From positions 1,550,001-1,614,000 of the forward strand of contig JAWWNJ010000020.1 of NCBI GenBank assembly GCA_037176885.1: a stretch of DNA of 64,000 bases, given 5' to 3'. A program made the translations under genes and the position numbers. Shown in pieces: positions 1-11,303 of this stretch. The notes under the pieces were generated by a model. It searched no databases, was not told where the DNA came from, and worked only from the letters and a program-made list of their open reading frames with translations. How positions within the stretch are numbered: position 1 is the stretch's first letter; every line of letters starts with the position of its first letter. Source of the stretch: Favolaschia claudopus. Its lineage: Eukaryota > Basidiomycota > Agaricomycetes > Agaricales > Mycenaceae.

Positions 1-1127
1 AGAAAATCACGGGGTTTTGTCAACATCCTACAACACAACCGGTTGTCAAGATGTTCCAACTCACACGCGGTCCCCGGCGCCGCGCCCTGCCGAAGGCGGG
101 GTGCTTAAGCTTGTATGGTGCGCGTCACTTAGTCACCGCCTCCTTTGCACTACTGCCAAATCGGAGGCCGAAATTTTTTCAAAACACCCTATTGAAGCCT
201 GGATTTCAACCAATTTGGGGACTTTTTGAGTGGACTTTTGATGCACCTACTGGCGCAATTTGGGTTTGGCATAGGAGTGGTGTTTGATTGCGAGCGAAGC
301 GAGCAATCCTACCCTTCACGTGACCGGCTGGGGGCTGGCTCAAGCTGCAAACACAAACAAATTCAAAGCGCGGTGGCTGACACTGGTCTCAGCATAGAAT
401 GCCCCCAAATTCGTTCAGTTTTTCCGATTTCACGATGAAAACAGTACCAAAAGATGCGCATTAAGAAGGCGGTTTGAATGGTTCCAGTTTGAGGATACGC
501 AGAGGAATAACCGCGACCGGTTATGTCCGAGAAAAAGGAGAGGAATTCTGTCATTGTGATTACGCTTCGCGAGCACACCGCGCCTGAGCGGATCACTAGT
601 ATCCCTCGTATTGAGGGTTCTGGAGGCCAGCAAGATCGAAATTGGTGTATACTGCCAAATTGGGTGGGGTGAAAATTTATAGCTCCTTCAATTATTTAAA
701 TTTTGGAAATCCCTCTTGGGAAGTTGTTCCTCTGTTGAAAAGGAGTCGTTTTGCAAGAGGAATAAAAATGCAAAAACTGGGGTCACAGTTGGCGTTGTCA
801 CGGAGAGGCGGTGACTGAGTGACGCGCACCATACGTGAAAACACAAGGATCAGCTCACGTGAAAAGTAACGTGAATTTGACACGAAACCACGGGACCATG
901 TCGAGATGTCGCTGCCGGCTGGTTCCCACGAACGTTCCCGACGGCGCCGCGCACCGCGAGTGCAGCGAGCGGTAGTGCGGCGCCGAGGGCACGCAATCCA
1001 GCAAGAAAAAAACCCGCGTGGTTTGGGGCGGAGCCCCGACAAGCTGTGCACCAGCCGTAGGGAGGGACGCGAGCGCAGCGAGCCGGCCCTGCCAGTGCCG
1101 AAGGCGGGATGCTTTGTAGCATAGATA
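1..1127. other. repeat-derived noncoding block
   Basis: I see no gene here. A stretch near 115-147 recurs inverted at about 801-832, which suggests the remains of an inverted-repeat element. The GC-rich stretch 950-1110 is rich in short open frames made of GAGCG/CGCTC-type words and resembles, in the opposite orientation, the GC-rich block near 30355-30475. This looks like old transposon debris. Confidence 0.4.
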
Positions 1128-1551
1128 AGGTACACCCCATCCACCCTCGACGAACATCACGTGAGATTTCTATCTACGGCTGACCCCGCTAAGAAAGGAG
1201 AAAATTCCCTCGACCAGATTGTTCTAAATGTATATAACTGTTGGTAGACAACATACTAGAGCTCGACAGCCTCTGTGTGAGAGGGAGATCCAGAGACAAG
1301 ATTTGTGATGCCAAATCAGCGTGGGATCAGGTTTTGAGACAGCTGCTCTTGATTTGATAACTCTGCCTCAGAATCTCAATACATCCTCACATTGTCAGGG
1401 AACAAAACAAAGTTAAGACCAAAATGAACAGCTTGGTCGAAGGGATTCACTCAATTCGAGCTGTGAGGTACCTTACAGATGAGTTTTGTCGAAGTGTGTC
1501 GAAAAAGGAAATTTCACGTGATGTTCGTCGAGGGTGGGATGGGGTGTACCT
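1128..1551. mobile_element. TA-flanked MITE-like element (AGGTACACCCC ends)
   Basis: The two ends are inverted copies of each other: the left arm starts AGGTACACCCCATCC and the right arm ends GGATGGGGTGTACCT. About 40 bases pair, including the words TCGACGAACATCACGTGA and its complement. TA lies directly outside both ends, which fits a Tc1/mariner-type target duplication. The interior has no credible protein. The element sits at the 3' edge of the decayed DUF6589-like gene and probably cut it. Confidence 0.7.
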
Positions 1552-1553
1552 TA

Positions 1554-2880
1554 CCTCGAATCTCTCCTTCGTCTCGAGTGCCTCCGATGATGCATGGTGA
1601 CTAAGGGCTCGAGTCGCGAGATCAACTAGTTCAGAGGGTGTTTTTGAGCGGAGACCCTCGACCGTCGCCTTGGACTGAGCAGCCACGGTACGCCATATCT
1701 CTCGGAACTCTGCCTCACCAACATGGTGAATTGCTTCATTGAGATGAGCATGGAATGGACCCTCTGTCGACGTCTTGTGTAGTCCCTTGCGACCAAGCAG
1801 CGTGAAGGAGGCAAGGAAGCCATGACCCTTTGCACGACCAAGATATTGTGCATGCAGCGAGTTGGCAGCCTGCATGGCAAAGCAGAGCCAGCCGAAAATT
1901 GGGAGGAGGAAGTCAAGACGTTCAAATGAGCTGTCATCACCAGCGCGTCACAAGAACAAGCCCCGTAGCCGAGAAACGGTTAGTTGATCACCAATAAAGG
2001 CAATGACTTTCTCCCGTCCTATCGACTCGACCCACTGCTTGCCGTACATGTGCAGCTGCTTCAGCCACTCATCAATGAGAGACACGTGGTCAGAATAGCT
2101 CGCCTCTGGCTGATTAACGGAGCTAAGCAGAAACTGCATTGACTTCGCATCTTTGCCAATAGGAAGAAGATTAAGAGGGGGTGGTTTTTGGAGGAGAGTG
2201 TGATCTTTGAATTTGTATGTGGAGAGGTCAAAGTCAGGAGAGTGAATAAGCGCAGCAAGAAGCAGCCAAGCATAATAGGGCCGCAACTTCTTGTTGCCGA
2301 CAACTGCAAGGTCAAGGACACGTCGAATAGTTATTGGCGAGTCGAGGTTCGCAGCACGTTGCTCTTTCAAATCTTGATTTGCACTTGCGGGGAGGGCAGT
2401 CGCACCGGGTTTGAGATATGCTGTTGCCGCTGTTCCGCTTGTAAGCTTCTGCAGGTTTTCGAGACGTTGCGAGAAGATCTTGAACAGGATAACAACATTG
2501 TCATAGGTGAGCACCCAGGGGTATATTTGCACCAGCTCGCGCAGCTCGTCAAGTGTCATCCGTGACATACGACGAATCGCCTTGCTGATCCATGAATGGC
2601 TCATCACCAGCCCGAGCGCATGAAGGACATCAAATCCTTTTGCAGTCAGACCCTTGAATTTGAAGTAGATTGGGTGTCTTCGCTTCTTTCGTGTTGTTGT
2701 GTTTTTGGTATTCGAGTACTTTTGTGCTCAGCTGTTTTTTTCTTCTTCTTGCGCGTTTTCTTTGGTCTTCTTCTCGGGCCGTAAAGCTTCGCGGGCTTGT
2801 CTTTTCTTCCTTCGCCCCTTCTCCGCCTTTTTTTTCGCGCTCTCTGCCTTCTTGTTTTCAATCACTCACCCACGTATCTT
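1554..2880 (-). pseudogene. DUF6589-like multicopy basidiomycete protein, decayed
   Basis: One minus-strand frame stays open in sense from about 2880 to 1554, apart from in-frame TGA codons at 2728-2730 and 1948-1950. It starts with a Lys/Arg-rich charged region. A block follows with YDNVVILFKIFSQRLENLQ and TSGTAATAYLKP, then IAFIGDQLTVSRLRG, RAGDDSSFERLDFLLPIFGW and HAQYLGRAKGHGFLASFTLL, then a GRKGLHKTS block. These are the recurring blocks I remember for DUF6589 proteins, a family greatly expanded in mushrooms and probably transposon-linked; its function is unknown. Both stops would be CGA arginine codons before a C-to-T change at CpG. The 3' end is lost at the short element 1128-1551. The gene is antisense to, and touches, the GATA gene. 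Confidence 0.65.
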
Positions 2881-2887
2881 TTTCTAG

Positions 2888-4063
2888 ATGCTTCAACTGC
2901 CACACGACCGAACCACCCTCCTGGCGCCGCTCCACCCTCAACCCCGGCAAAATCGTCTGCAACAAGTGTGGCTTGTACGAGCGCACGCATTTGAGGGCTA
3001 GGTGGGTTTCTTCGCTCTCTCGCAATATTATTATAATTGATAATGATATGACTCGCGCTCTCCAGACCCCTCCGCTTCGACGAACTCCGCGCAGGGAACA
3101 AAGCGCGCAAAGGCAAGAACGGCTCCGGCGGCTCTGCATACCGCGGGGCTCCCCCGCCACCACCACCACAATCCGCTCCTGGGCCGCAGCTCCTCCCGCC
3201 GCTTGCCGATGAGATGATGATGGGAGGAGGCGGGGGCGGGGATATGCTTGGGGAGCTTGATTATGGTGGGGGGAGGCCGGGGAGTAGCGGCATGGGTGGA
3301 ATTGGCGGAGGTATGGGAGGAGGGCGAGGCAAGCTCGGGCGGCGGACGAGTGTTTCGTCTACGGGGAGTGGGAGCCAGAGTGGGGCGAGTGGGGCGAGTG
3401 ATTGGGATGATAGTGGTGAGTTCCTTTCCTCCCTCTTTTTTTTGTATGAGAAAAAGTACGCTAATGTTTTTTATCTTTGTGCGTGCAGTCTCAGTCTACT
3501 CCAACTCCTCCTCCTCCGCCGCGCACCCACCCTCCTCCTCTGCCTCTTCTGGAGGGGGCCACTCCCCCGCGCCGGTGTATACCTCGCCCGTCCCGCCTTC
3601 TCTTTCTCTCTCGCACTCGCAAAACTCGCACCACGGCTCCCCCCACTCGCACGGCGGACAAAGAGACTCCCGAAGCCCGCCCGGCAGCGCGCATTTGTAC
3701 AACGGGACCTTTGGGAGTCCGCATTTGTCGTCGTCGCCGCATATGGGCAGCCCGCATCTCTCCTCCTCGCCGCACATGAGCTCTCCGCATATGAACGGCA
3801 ATGGGAACGGGATACGCCTGCCGCATACCCCCGAGATACCTGCGCTGGTAAGGACGAAGCCGAGGAGTAACACCACTGGTGGGCTCGGGCATCATTCGCA
3901 TTATTATGGCGGTGGAGTGGGAGGCGGGCATGGCAATCACCCGTATTTGGGGACGACGCATCAGGGGATGTATGGCTCCTCTTCCTCCTCCTCTGCGAAT
4001 GGGCATGCGTTGCACCATTCGTCGTCCAACTCGAGTTTGCGGTCCGATTCGTTGGGGGAGTAG
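2888..4063 (+). CDS. GATA-type zinc-finger protein, 5' end not visible
   Basis: An exon opening after the acceptor TTTTTCTAG (ends 2887) encodes a GATA finger, C-x2-C-x19-C-x2-C, with PPSWRR and CNKCGLYERTH. Introns 3002-3065 and 3416-3488 both have GT-AG ends and keep the frame. The rest is low complexity: a proline run, a Gly/Met-rich stretch, then Ser/His/Pro-rich repeats of the type SPHLSSSPHM. The first stop is TAG at 4061-4063. GATA fingers bind GATA motifs in nuclear DNA; in fungi they control nitrogen, iron, light or development genes, and this sequence does not say which. No upstream coding exon is visible: the bases immediately 5' belong to the antisense DUF6589-like remnant, so the gene may be truncated or start left of the window. 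The finger itself is certain; the gene model is only partial. Confidence 0.8.
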
Positions 4064-4204
4064 GATGGGATTCTCGGCGGCGGGCCAGGTGGGCAAGGGC
4101 AGGAGATGGGCGGGGGGTTGTATAGGAGGGGGAGTTTGCCTGATTTTCATGCGGGTATGGGGGGTGGGTGGGATGAGGGGTTGGGTGTTGGGGGGTGCAG
4201 GTGA
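4064..4204 (+). other. coding-looking in-frame extension after the GATA stop
   Basis: After the TAG at 4061-4063 the same frame stays open for 46 codons to a TGA at 4202-4204. It keeps the composition of the preceding protein (Gly/Met-rich) and contains LYRRGSLPDFHAGMGGGWDE, which looks like real coding sequence rather than UTR. A good splice donor, GTGAAG, lies at 4201. Possible explanations are a recent nonsense change, a sequence error, or an unrecognised intron over the stop. I cannot find a plausible intron that removes only the TAG. Confidence 0.45.
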
Positions 4205-7200
4205 AGGAGGAGGTTGTTGCGGCGATGTGAAAAAATCGACCCCAGATATTTATTCGTCTGACAAAATTCTGAACACCCCCCGCTCGCCCGCCTGGACCGT
4301 GGACGCGCTCTCGACCTCTGCCGCCGCCGCTCTCGTTGATACCACCCCACGCCTCTCCGATCTAATCCGCCAACCAAATGTACTTTTTATATTCGTTGCT
4401 CATCGTATGTATCTTTATACCTCTTGCTTGTTTGCTTCTTTCTTGGTGTTACTGTTACCTCCCTCCCTGCTTTCTTTCTGTTGTTTCTCGTTCGTGGATG
4501 TCTCCCTCCCTCTGTCCCTCAATTCGTTCTTCGCTTTCGTTTTTCTTGTTTATTCATTATTCGTTCGCGCCGCGCCGCCACTGCCTATACATATCGCAAC
4601 TCATCGTCTCATCTCATCGTACATACCTATACATACATACATGCATGCACGCGCGGACAACCCCTCTATTACTATTACTATTCCTAGGGAGACACACACA
4701 CAGTTATTTATTCGTTAACTTGTTGTATTATGTATTGCTATTGGATGTTGGTGTAGGTAGGGAGAAGTAGATAAAATGAAATAGATGGATTGAATGGATT
4801 CTGATCATATGCAGTGAAAGTGAGGTCGAAGAAATTGACAGAGGTTAGCATTGGAATGGATTGCTTGTTGCAATTGGCGTATATACGCCGTTTAGACACG
4901 GGAATGAAATGGAATTGAGGTGCTCAGAATTGGGGTGCAAGCAATAGTCCAAGGTTACTATTACTTCTCTTTTCCATTCACGACTATACAGACCGCTCGA
5001 CATACGCCGTCTAGGTGTACTCCAGTGCTAAGCGACTCACTTCGACTCGGAAATGAAGCGGAAGCATGGAATGGAGTGGATGTTTTATGGGACCAGACAA
5101 GACGCCGCCGAGTGAGAATTTGAGAAAGACTCCGAGTCGGGATACCGCGATTGACATGTAGGCGCTTGTTTTTTGTGAGGGCGACGAGAGACGCCGTCCG
5201 ATTTCATTCTGGTAGGGGCGTTTAAAATAGGGATAGAGACAGGTTGTATGTAGCGAACCAGCAGAGTGTTCATGCATATTTTACTTGTGAGCGGAGGGAA
5301 GGAACGACCGGTTTCCAGTCTGGACAGAACGGAATGTTTTTAGTCTGAATAGTTCCACTTGGAACATTTGGGCGTCATATAAAGTGAAGGGTTGTGACGC
5401 ACGGGAGCTTATCCTGGAAGAGCTTTGAATGTGAAATGTAAAGCGGGTACCGACCCGATAGTAAATGAATAATACGCGAAAGCCTCTCAGTCCCCACAAT
5501 AATTTACGGTTTGAGAGATACCGGGAGGCGGCGCTAGGACCCTGCAGCGACGCGTGCTAGCTAGCGCGGAAAAATACGCGAGCGGGTAAAAAATGGCCCG
5601 TATGACCTTTGTGGGCGTAGGCGCGCGCGTAAGATGCCGAATTGTGTGAAGACAAGTGAAGGGTCCTGGGTGCGTATCTCGCCGTAGAAGGCCGAGACGG
5701 AGCGCTCAAAGTGCTGTGTACGAGTCAGTGTGGCTTGCCGAATGAATTTTCGCCTCCACGCAAAGGGCAGGAGCCACAGCTTTCAGAGTAAGAATTGGGG
5801 CGCAGCAATACAGCTCTTCATTGAACGTGCGGGTCGAGCGGACCCGGGGTATTTGCCCGGGGCCCGGCAGCGTGAACCTGAGCGGGTCGTATGCATGCAT
5901 GCGTGCGCTGTACCTCACCTTATTGTGTATTACGAGTACAATTTCCAATTGCCCTGCTTCCAGAAAGAAAAATCTTTATTATTTTGTTTTTACGCGAGCC
6001 AACCGCGCGAGTCTCGGAGGAAGTTCTGGAAAACCCAGTTGACAGGGAGAAGGGTCCGCGGTGAATTGGGCGGGGGAGATGCGGGCGGACGGGGTAAGGT
6101 GAACCCCCCAGGCCCCAGGCGTTAGAAGACGTAGACGTCGACGGAGGAGGAAGAAGTAAATAACAGAAGATATGCGGTGATGATTGATGCGCTCCGACAC
6201 GGACCTTCCCGAGCTTCCATTGTTCATGTTCTAGCGTCTTGCTCTTAGCCTTCACGTCGTCATCGACGCTTCCTAGCTTCCTTTCTTATCTTTCGAATCG
6301 TTCCTGGGTCCTGGCTAGATCGCGCCGAATTTCTCGGACGACGTTGAGGGACGTTGGGGCGGTAAATTGGCGGAAAAGACGCAATTTTCAAGACTGAATG
6401 AACTAGACAATGCGAAGTCTTTTGCCCCGCGGCGGCTCGAGGCACCTTTCGTGGCGTTAGTGGCGTAACTTCGTGCAAACTTTCTTGTAAAAAGGAACAA
6501 AGCCTGTTTGAAGCGTCGGAAACGCGTCAGTGGCGGTCTCGAATGCGCCTCGTTGAACTCCACTTCGCTCGGACTCGATTGGCGGATGCCAATTCGAATT
6601 GAATGCAACTCAGATTGAAGGACGAGCCGGTGAGTCTAATGTTAACGAACGTCGGCAACGACGCGTTCAAGCTCAACCTTTCTACCTTCGCTCGCCCCTG
6701 TCGTCGACGACACATCATTCAGGGCGGCCTCGGTACCGGCAACCCCACCCACTGATAGGCTCCATTTTCTCCTACTTCAACAGCACAAGTTTCCGAAATA
6801 ATCGCAAAAACGAATCGGGTATCCTGACGACCCAAACACGGTCGTTTCACGTTTCTCCAAGAGTCTTAAAACAACGGACCCTCCGCGTTTTTCGAAGCAA
6901 ATCTTTCACGCAATAGCATGTGCTGTAGTCGCTGCTCAGTTTTGCCTCGGGAACGGACGGAAATGGATTTATTACGCCGCCCCCCGACATTTCCGTCCGG
7001 TTTCCGCTCAAGGGGTTCAATTCAACTCTATCTTACTATGAACGTGTCTTAGCTCTCTTTGTCGCCCCCGCTTCTCCTGTGGGCGAAACACCGTGCCTAG
7101 AATCCATACTACTCCTTCGCGCTAGGCCGTTCGGTTCGGATTTTACTCTTAATACTGTGTATCAGTCAAGCACATGCAGAAATGCATTTCCGCTTTCCGC

Positions 7201-10167
7201 TATCTTTCCGAGCTAGTCCGTATATCTGGATGGACGACCGAATTCTTTGTCAACACCCCGCGATTATTCACCTTCAACGTACGGTACAATATTCCATATT
7301 CATAACTCCTGCTTCGAACTTGGGCCCGCGGATGTTTCTTTTCTTGCAAGGCATGATGTTGAATCCTCTGTAATGCAAGTGGAAGAGACGCTTACACGAG
7401 CGCTCATTTAACCGGTTTCATTTTTTAGCTGACGCCGCCGCATCCCAGCGACTCCATTACTCGCCGGCGCCTATGCCTCATGGTACAACGGACATTCACG
7501 GAATTCTCGATATGGCCGTCTCTTTCCCCCTCAAGCAGCAGCTGCAACGGGACTCAACCGCATCAAGAAATGGATATTCATGTCCTATCCGTGTACATTT
7601 GGTAATTACCTCAAACCTGCGCTGGTCCCGCGATGAAATGAAACGAGAATTCCGGGTACATAACCGGAAGCCCTCGCACAGAAAGTTCGGGACTCCGTAT
7701 CTTTCGGAGACGGATGACGCCGCCTCTGGCTTTGGCTACGGATGCGGAGAGACTCGACTCTCACTGTCTGCGGCGCCCGACGATGCGTGTGCCTGTGGCC
7801 GAGACGACCGATTGATGTAGTTCATGTTCAATCGTGGTCAACATGTACGTGAACGGTTTATTGCTATTGTGGGATTCCGAGTGGTTGTGGGAAGACTGAC
7901 TCTTCATGGCTCCATGCTTGTGCAAGTGGTCGCGAAGGCCGTTTAGTGTATCCAATGTTCAACATGTTCCTGTACGTGAACGGTCTATTTCTATAGTTGG
8001 ATTCTGACACAAATGTCGTCAAAAACTCAGCATGTCGAGGAGGACCACACGTTCTATGCCTTCTGCCCGCGCCGCGGTACTCGACGGACTTCGAGTCAGC
8101 TTGCATTTATTCAGTCTAGTTGAATTTCCCCCAACTTCACTGGCTGAGTCGGGCTCTGGGTAGGTTCTTTTCCTCGGCCCAACCTCCTCTCACCTTATTT
8201 TAGAGTTGATTTCGAACGACTGCCATTCGCCGTCTGTAAGAGTCAATTCCGAGGCGAATTCAATCACCAATTTCTTTGAATGAATGAACAGGGAATACTT
8301 TTGGTCTTCAACCATACGCATGGTTCATATGGTTCACTGTCCGCGAATTTGTTTCTGACACAAATATTAATTCCCCGCTCAATGCCATAAAGATCCCTCC
8401 GCCAGTGCTCATTTCGTAGGACTGTACTAATGCAGAGCAGGGTCGCATTCCCATACGGGATCAGTACCGTCGTGAAACAACACCTTATCTTACTGCTTCC
8501 CAGTCCCACACGCGACGCCGCAGACGACATTCCGTCCAATTTCGAAGACGTGCGGGGTATCGAACCGGATTCTTGACGCTTCGCGGGCAGCTGCTTCTCT
8601 TCTCTCGCTACGGACTTACCTCCTGATAAAGGCACCCAAACCTATCTTCGTTCCGCTTAGCAACGGCAATACGGTCCGGCGCCACGGCTCGTGTCGTTCG
8701 ATAATATTAACGAACGGAACGTTGGAAGAACGTTCCAGTTTCCAATTTTCTCTCGACTTTTTTTTTTCATTCCTTGGCGACCAACGAAAGTGCTCTGTAG
8801 CTGATTCAACTGGTCACTCAGAGGCAAAGGGAATCCTTATTCCTGGGTCTCGCGACTGGCAGTGAATGTGCGACGACGACTCTCGAGTCGAATATACTGT
8901 ATAGCTTCGAGCTCCGAGTCAACGCCCGGCTCGCCGCATTTAATAGCCACGGGTCGACGATCCTCACAAGTGCTTGCGCATTCACCGTATGCGAAGTCCA
9001 ACCAGCTGGGCGACAGGGAGACTGCCGATAGAGTCGGGGAGGTATGTTATTGCACATGCGAAGCTGGAGCTTGGGGCCTATTTCGCCGAAGTATTGAATA
9101 TTGGGAAAAACACGCGCCAAATACGAAAGAGCCCCAGGAGTTGGTCCCTGGCAGTCCCTGGCTCAAAGTCTTGACTCGGAAAGTCCTTCTTCGAATCGCA
9201 GTTACTTTCATCCTGGACCCATATGAAATTGATTTGCGGGATGTGGGAATCCCATGAAAATCATTCGGAGCGACTCGGAGGTGAGCAACTGTGAACGACT
9301 TCGCGAAGGAACGGCCCACTAGAATTTCGATGGAGACTTGGTCGGCGCGCGGGTGGTACTTATCGCGCATGCGAAATTTCTCTGAGAGACGCAAGGATCG
9401 AATTTCGATGTGTCGGGTGTATCTGGTTAAAATTGCTCGGCCATTGCCGGATCGTGAATGATTTGTACACCAAGTGACAACGCGATCACTTTCTCTTCTC
9501 CTCTCCGACATGGGAACACCTGCCTGTGCCTTCAAAACGTCGGCGAGGGCTTCAATCAGGCTCTTCCCAATGGGCTGCCTGCAAAGCAAGCAACGTTCCA
9601 AGGGTCCACCCGTCCCTACCGCCAAACGACACTTTGGCGGCGCCAGCGCATTCAGGCTACAAATCTCTGAGTTTTTATCCTCATTGCATCTTCATCAGGG
9701 AATGTTGGATTCGAGGTTAGGAGGACCAAAATCGCCAGCACACCCATGAATTCCAACCATAACGCAGCGGACTGAAGTCCGAAGTTTATTTGTATCTGGA
9801 AAGGCATTTGTTCGGCCCAAGCCCCAGAGCAAGGTGCATTGTTGCGCTTTTGACAGTCTGATCGCTTACAGAACCTTCGCTGACGATCCCTCGGTTCTTT
9901 GCGAAAAGGATGCCGCCGATGACTCACACAATTCCAACATAGCCTGCGGGCGCATTCGACGCCAGCGGAGAGCACCAGTACTTTTAATTCAGGCGAAACC
10001 GGAACTCTACGCCGCTAGTGCGCACGGCCTTACGATTTACCGCACGGACGGAGCATTACCCACCTCAGCCTGAGACCTGTGCGCGGAGTGGCTGAGAATG
10101 TGGATGACGCAGCACCCACGGCGATTCTTCTCCTTCCGAGACATTCTACGATCGACGCGTGAGTGAG
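4205..10167. other. about 6 kb without a recognisable gene
   Basis: I see no convincing gene, RNA or transposon end in this stretch. A 3' pyrimidine-rich part (4380-4700) may be the 3' UTR of the GATA gene or low complexity. A word of about 40 bases around CAACATGTACGTGAACGG at 7838 recurs in the same orientation near 7963, so a local duplication is present. A minus-strand frame at 9625-9047 stays open for 192 codons but resembles nothing I know and has no intron support. Confidence 0.5.
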
Positions 10168-10175
10168 TATAAAAA
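10168..10175 (+). promoter_or_regulatory. TATA box of the Kre9/KNH-like gene
   Basis: TATAAAAA lies 137 bases upstream of the chosen ATG at 10312. A pyrimidine-rich stretch follows (10190-10310), as is common around fungal transcription starts. The spacing leaves room for a 5' UTR of about 100 bases. Confidence 0.55.
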
Positions 10176-10311
10176 GCTCCCCGGAGCAGCTCCCTCACCC
10201 ACCCCACATCCTTCCAGCCTTGGAAGCTTTCCATCCATTCAAGCCACTTCCGCATACGACCGCCACGTTCTTCACCTTCACCGCCTCATTCCATCATTCT
10301 TCACGCTCTTC

Positions 10312-10849
10312 ATGACTGCCGCTGCTGCTAACCTCGGGGGCGCAGCCGCCACGCCTCTCGCTCCTCGCGACGTCTACGTCCCGCCCGTCCTCTACCCCCA
10401 CGCCGGCACCGTTTGGTTCGTCGGCCAACGTCACAACGTCGCCTGGTGTGTGTCCCGTGCCTTTGAAGCTCCACGATCGGCGGCTGACTCCGAATCTTCT
10501 TGGTTCCCAGGGACAACTCGAACCCGCCTAAGCAGATCACCAACAAGATCGGACGCATCATGCTCCGCAAAGGGGACTTGACTACTCCTGGTTCGTCGAT
10601 CGCTCCGAAATGCACGAGCCATATTTATTAAGTCTCGAATTATTTCAGTGATTTTGGCGGACAACTTCTCTATTTGGTTGGGGCACATTGAGGTTACGGT
10701 GCCATGGGTCGAGGACGGTTCGGATTATCAGATTGTTCGTGAGTACTGCCCTCCTTTTTAGCAAAACGGCCCCGATTGACGAGGAAAATGCTGCAGTGTT
10801 CGGAGACTCGGGCAACTTCAGCCCACTGTTCACCATCTCTGGCTCTTGA
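10312..10849 (+). CDS. Kre9/KNH-like short extracellular-type protein
   Basis: Four exons join in frame across three GT-AG introns (10446-10510, 10591-10648, 10739-10796) to give 118 residues. The product has the pattern I recall for Kre9/KNH (Ser-Thr-rich GPI-anchor family) domains of basidiomycetes: YVPPVLYPHAGTVWFVGQ, then W-D-N-S-N-P-P, then GRIMLRKGDL, then VPWVEDGSDYQIVLFGDSG and a final FTISGS. Kre9 relatives act in beta-1,6-glucan or cell-wall assembly, but many short mushroom members have no known role. The N-terminus (MTAAAANLGG...) is alanine-rich and a poor signal peptide, so export is uncertain or the true start lies in an unseen upstream exon. All introns are intact, so the gene is probably functional. 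A TATA box lies upstream. Confidence 0.8.
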
Positions 10850-11303
10850 GCCACAAAAATCCACAAAAAACATTTCTCGAAGGAAATTTAGGAGGAATTG
10901 ACACGAACTCTGACATTATTGGACTTTGCCTGTAGCATTTACTGATTCGGACGCTTTATGTATTTCTCTTCACGGTTGTATTCAATGCCACGATTTTTGG
11001 AACTTTTCAATGTTTCGCTGCCTCGAATTACGCCAAGGGCAGAAGAAGGACGTTGACATTCAGTTTATTTCCTTTGAAGAACATGGGGTGCTTTAATGAC
11101 TAGGCCAATGATGGTCAAACTCTTACGCGACTGCTTAAATACAAACCAGCGCCGAGTCAATTCATGTCCACGAGGGTGGAGCTAGACGCTGCAATTCGAA
11201 AACTGTTTCGTTGTCTTAGTTTCGTCGTTCGTATTTCAAGTCGGGAATCATACATGTCATATATATCGTCAGGAAAACGTATCACGGTCGTACTAACATC
11301 AAA
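10850..11303. other. intergenic gap between convergent genes
   Basis: The 3' ends of the Kre9-like gene and the P450 gene face each other here. I see no other feature in the gap. Confidence 0.5.

Noticed and set aside
9047..9625. 192-codon minus-strand open frame
   Set aside because: No recognisable domain, biased composition, no intron or promoter support; mentioned only in the gap description.
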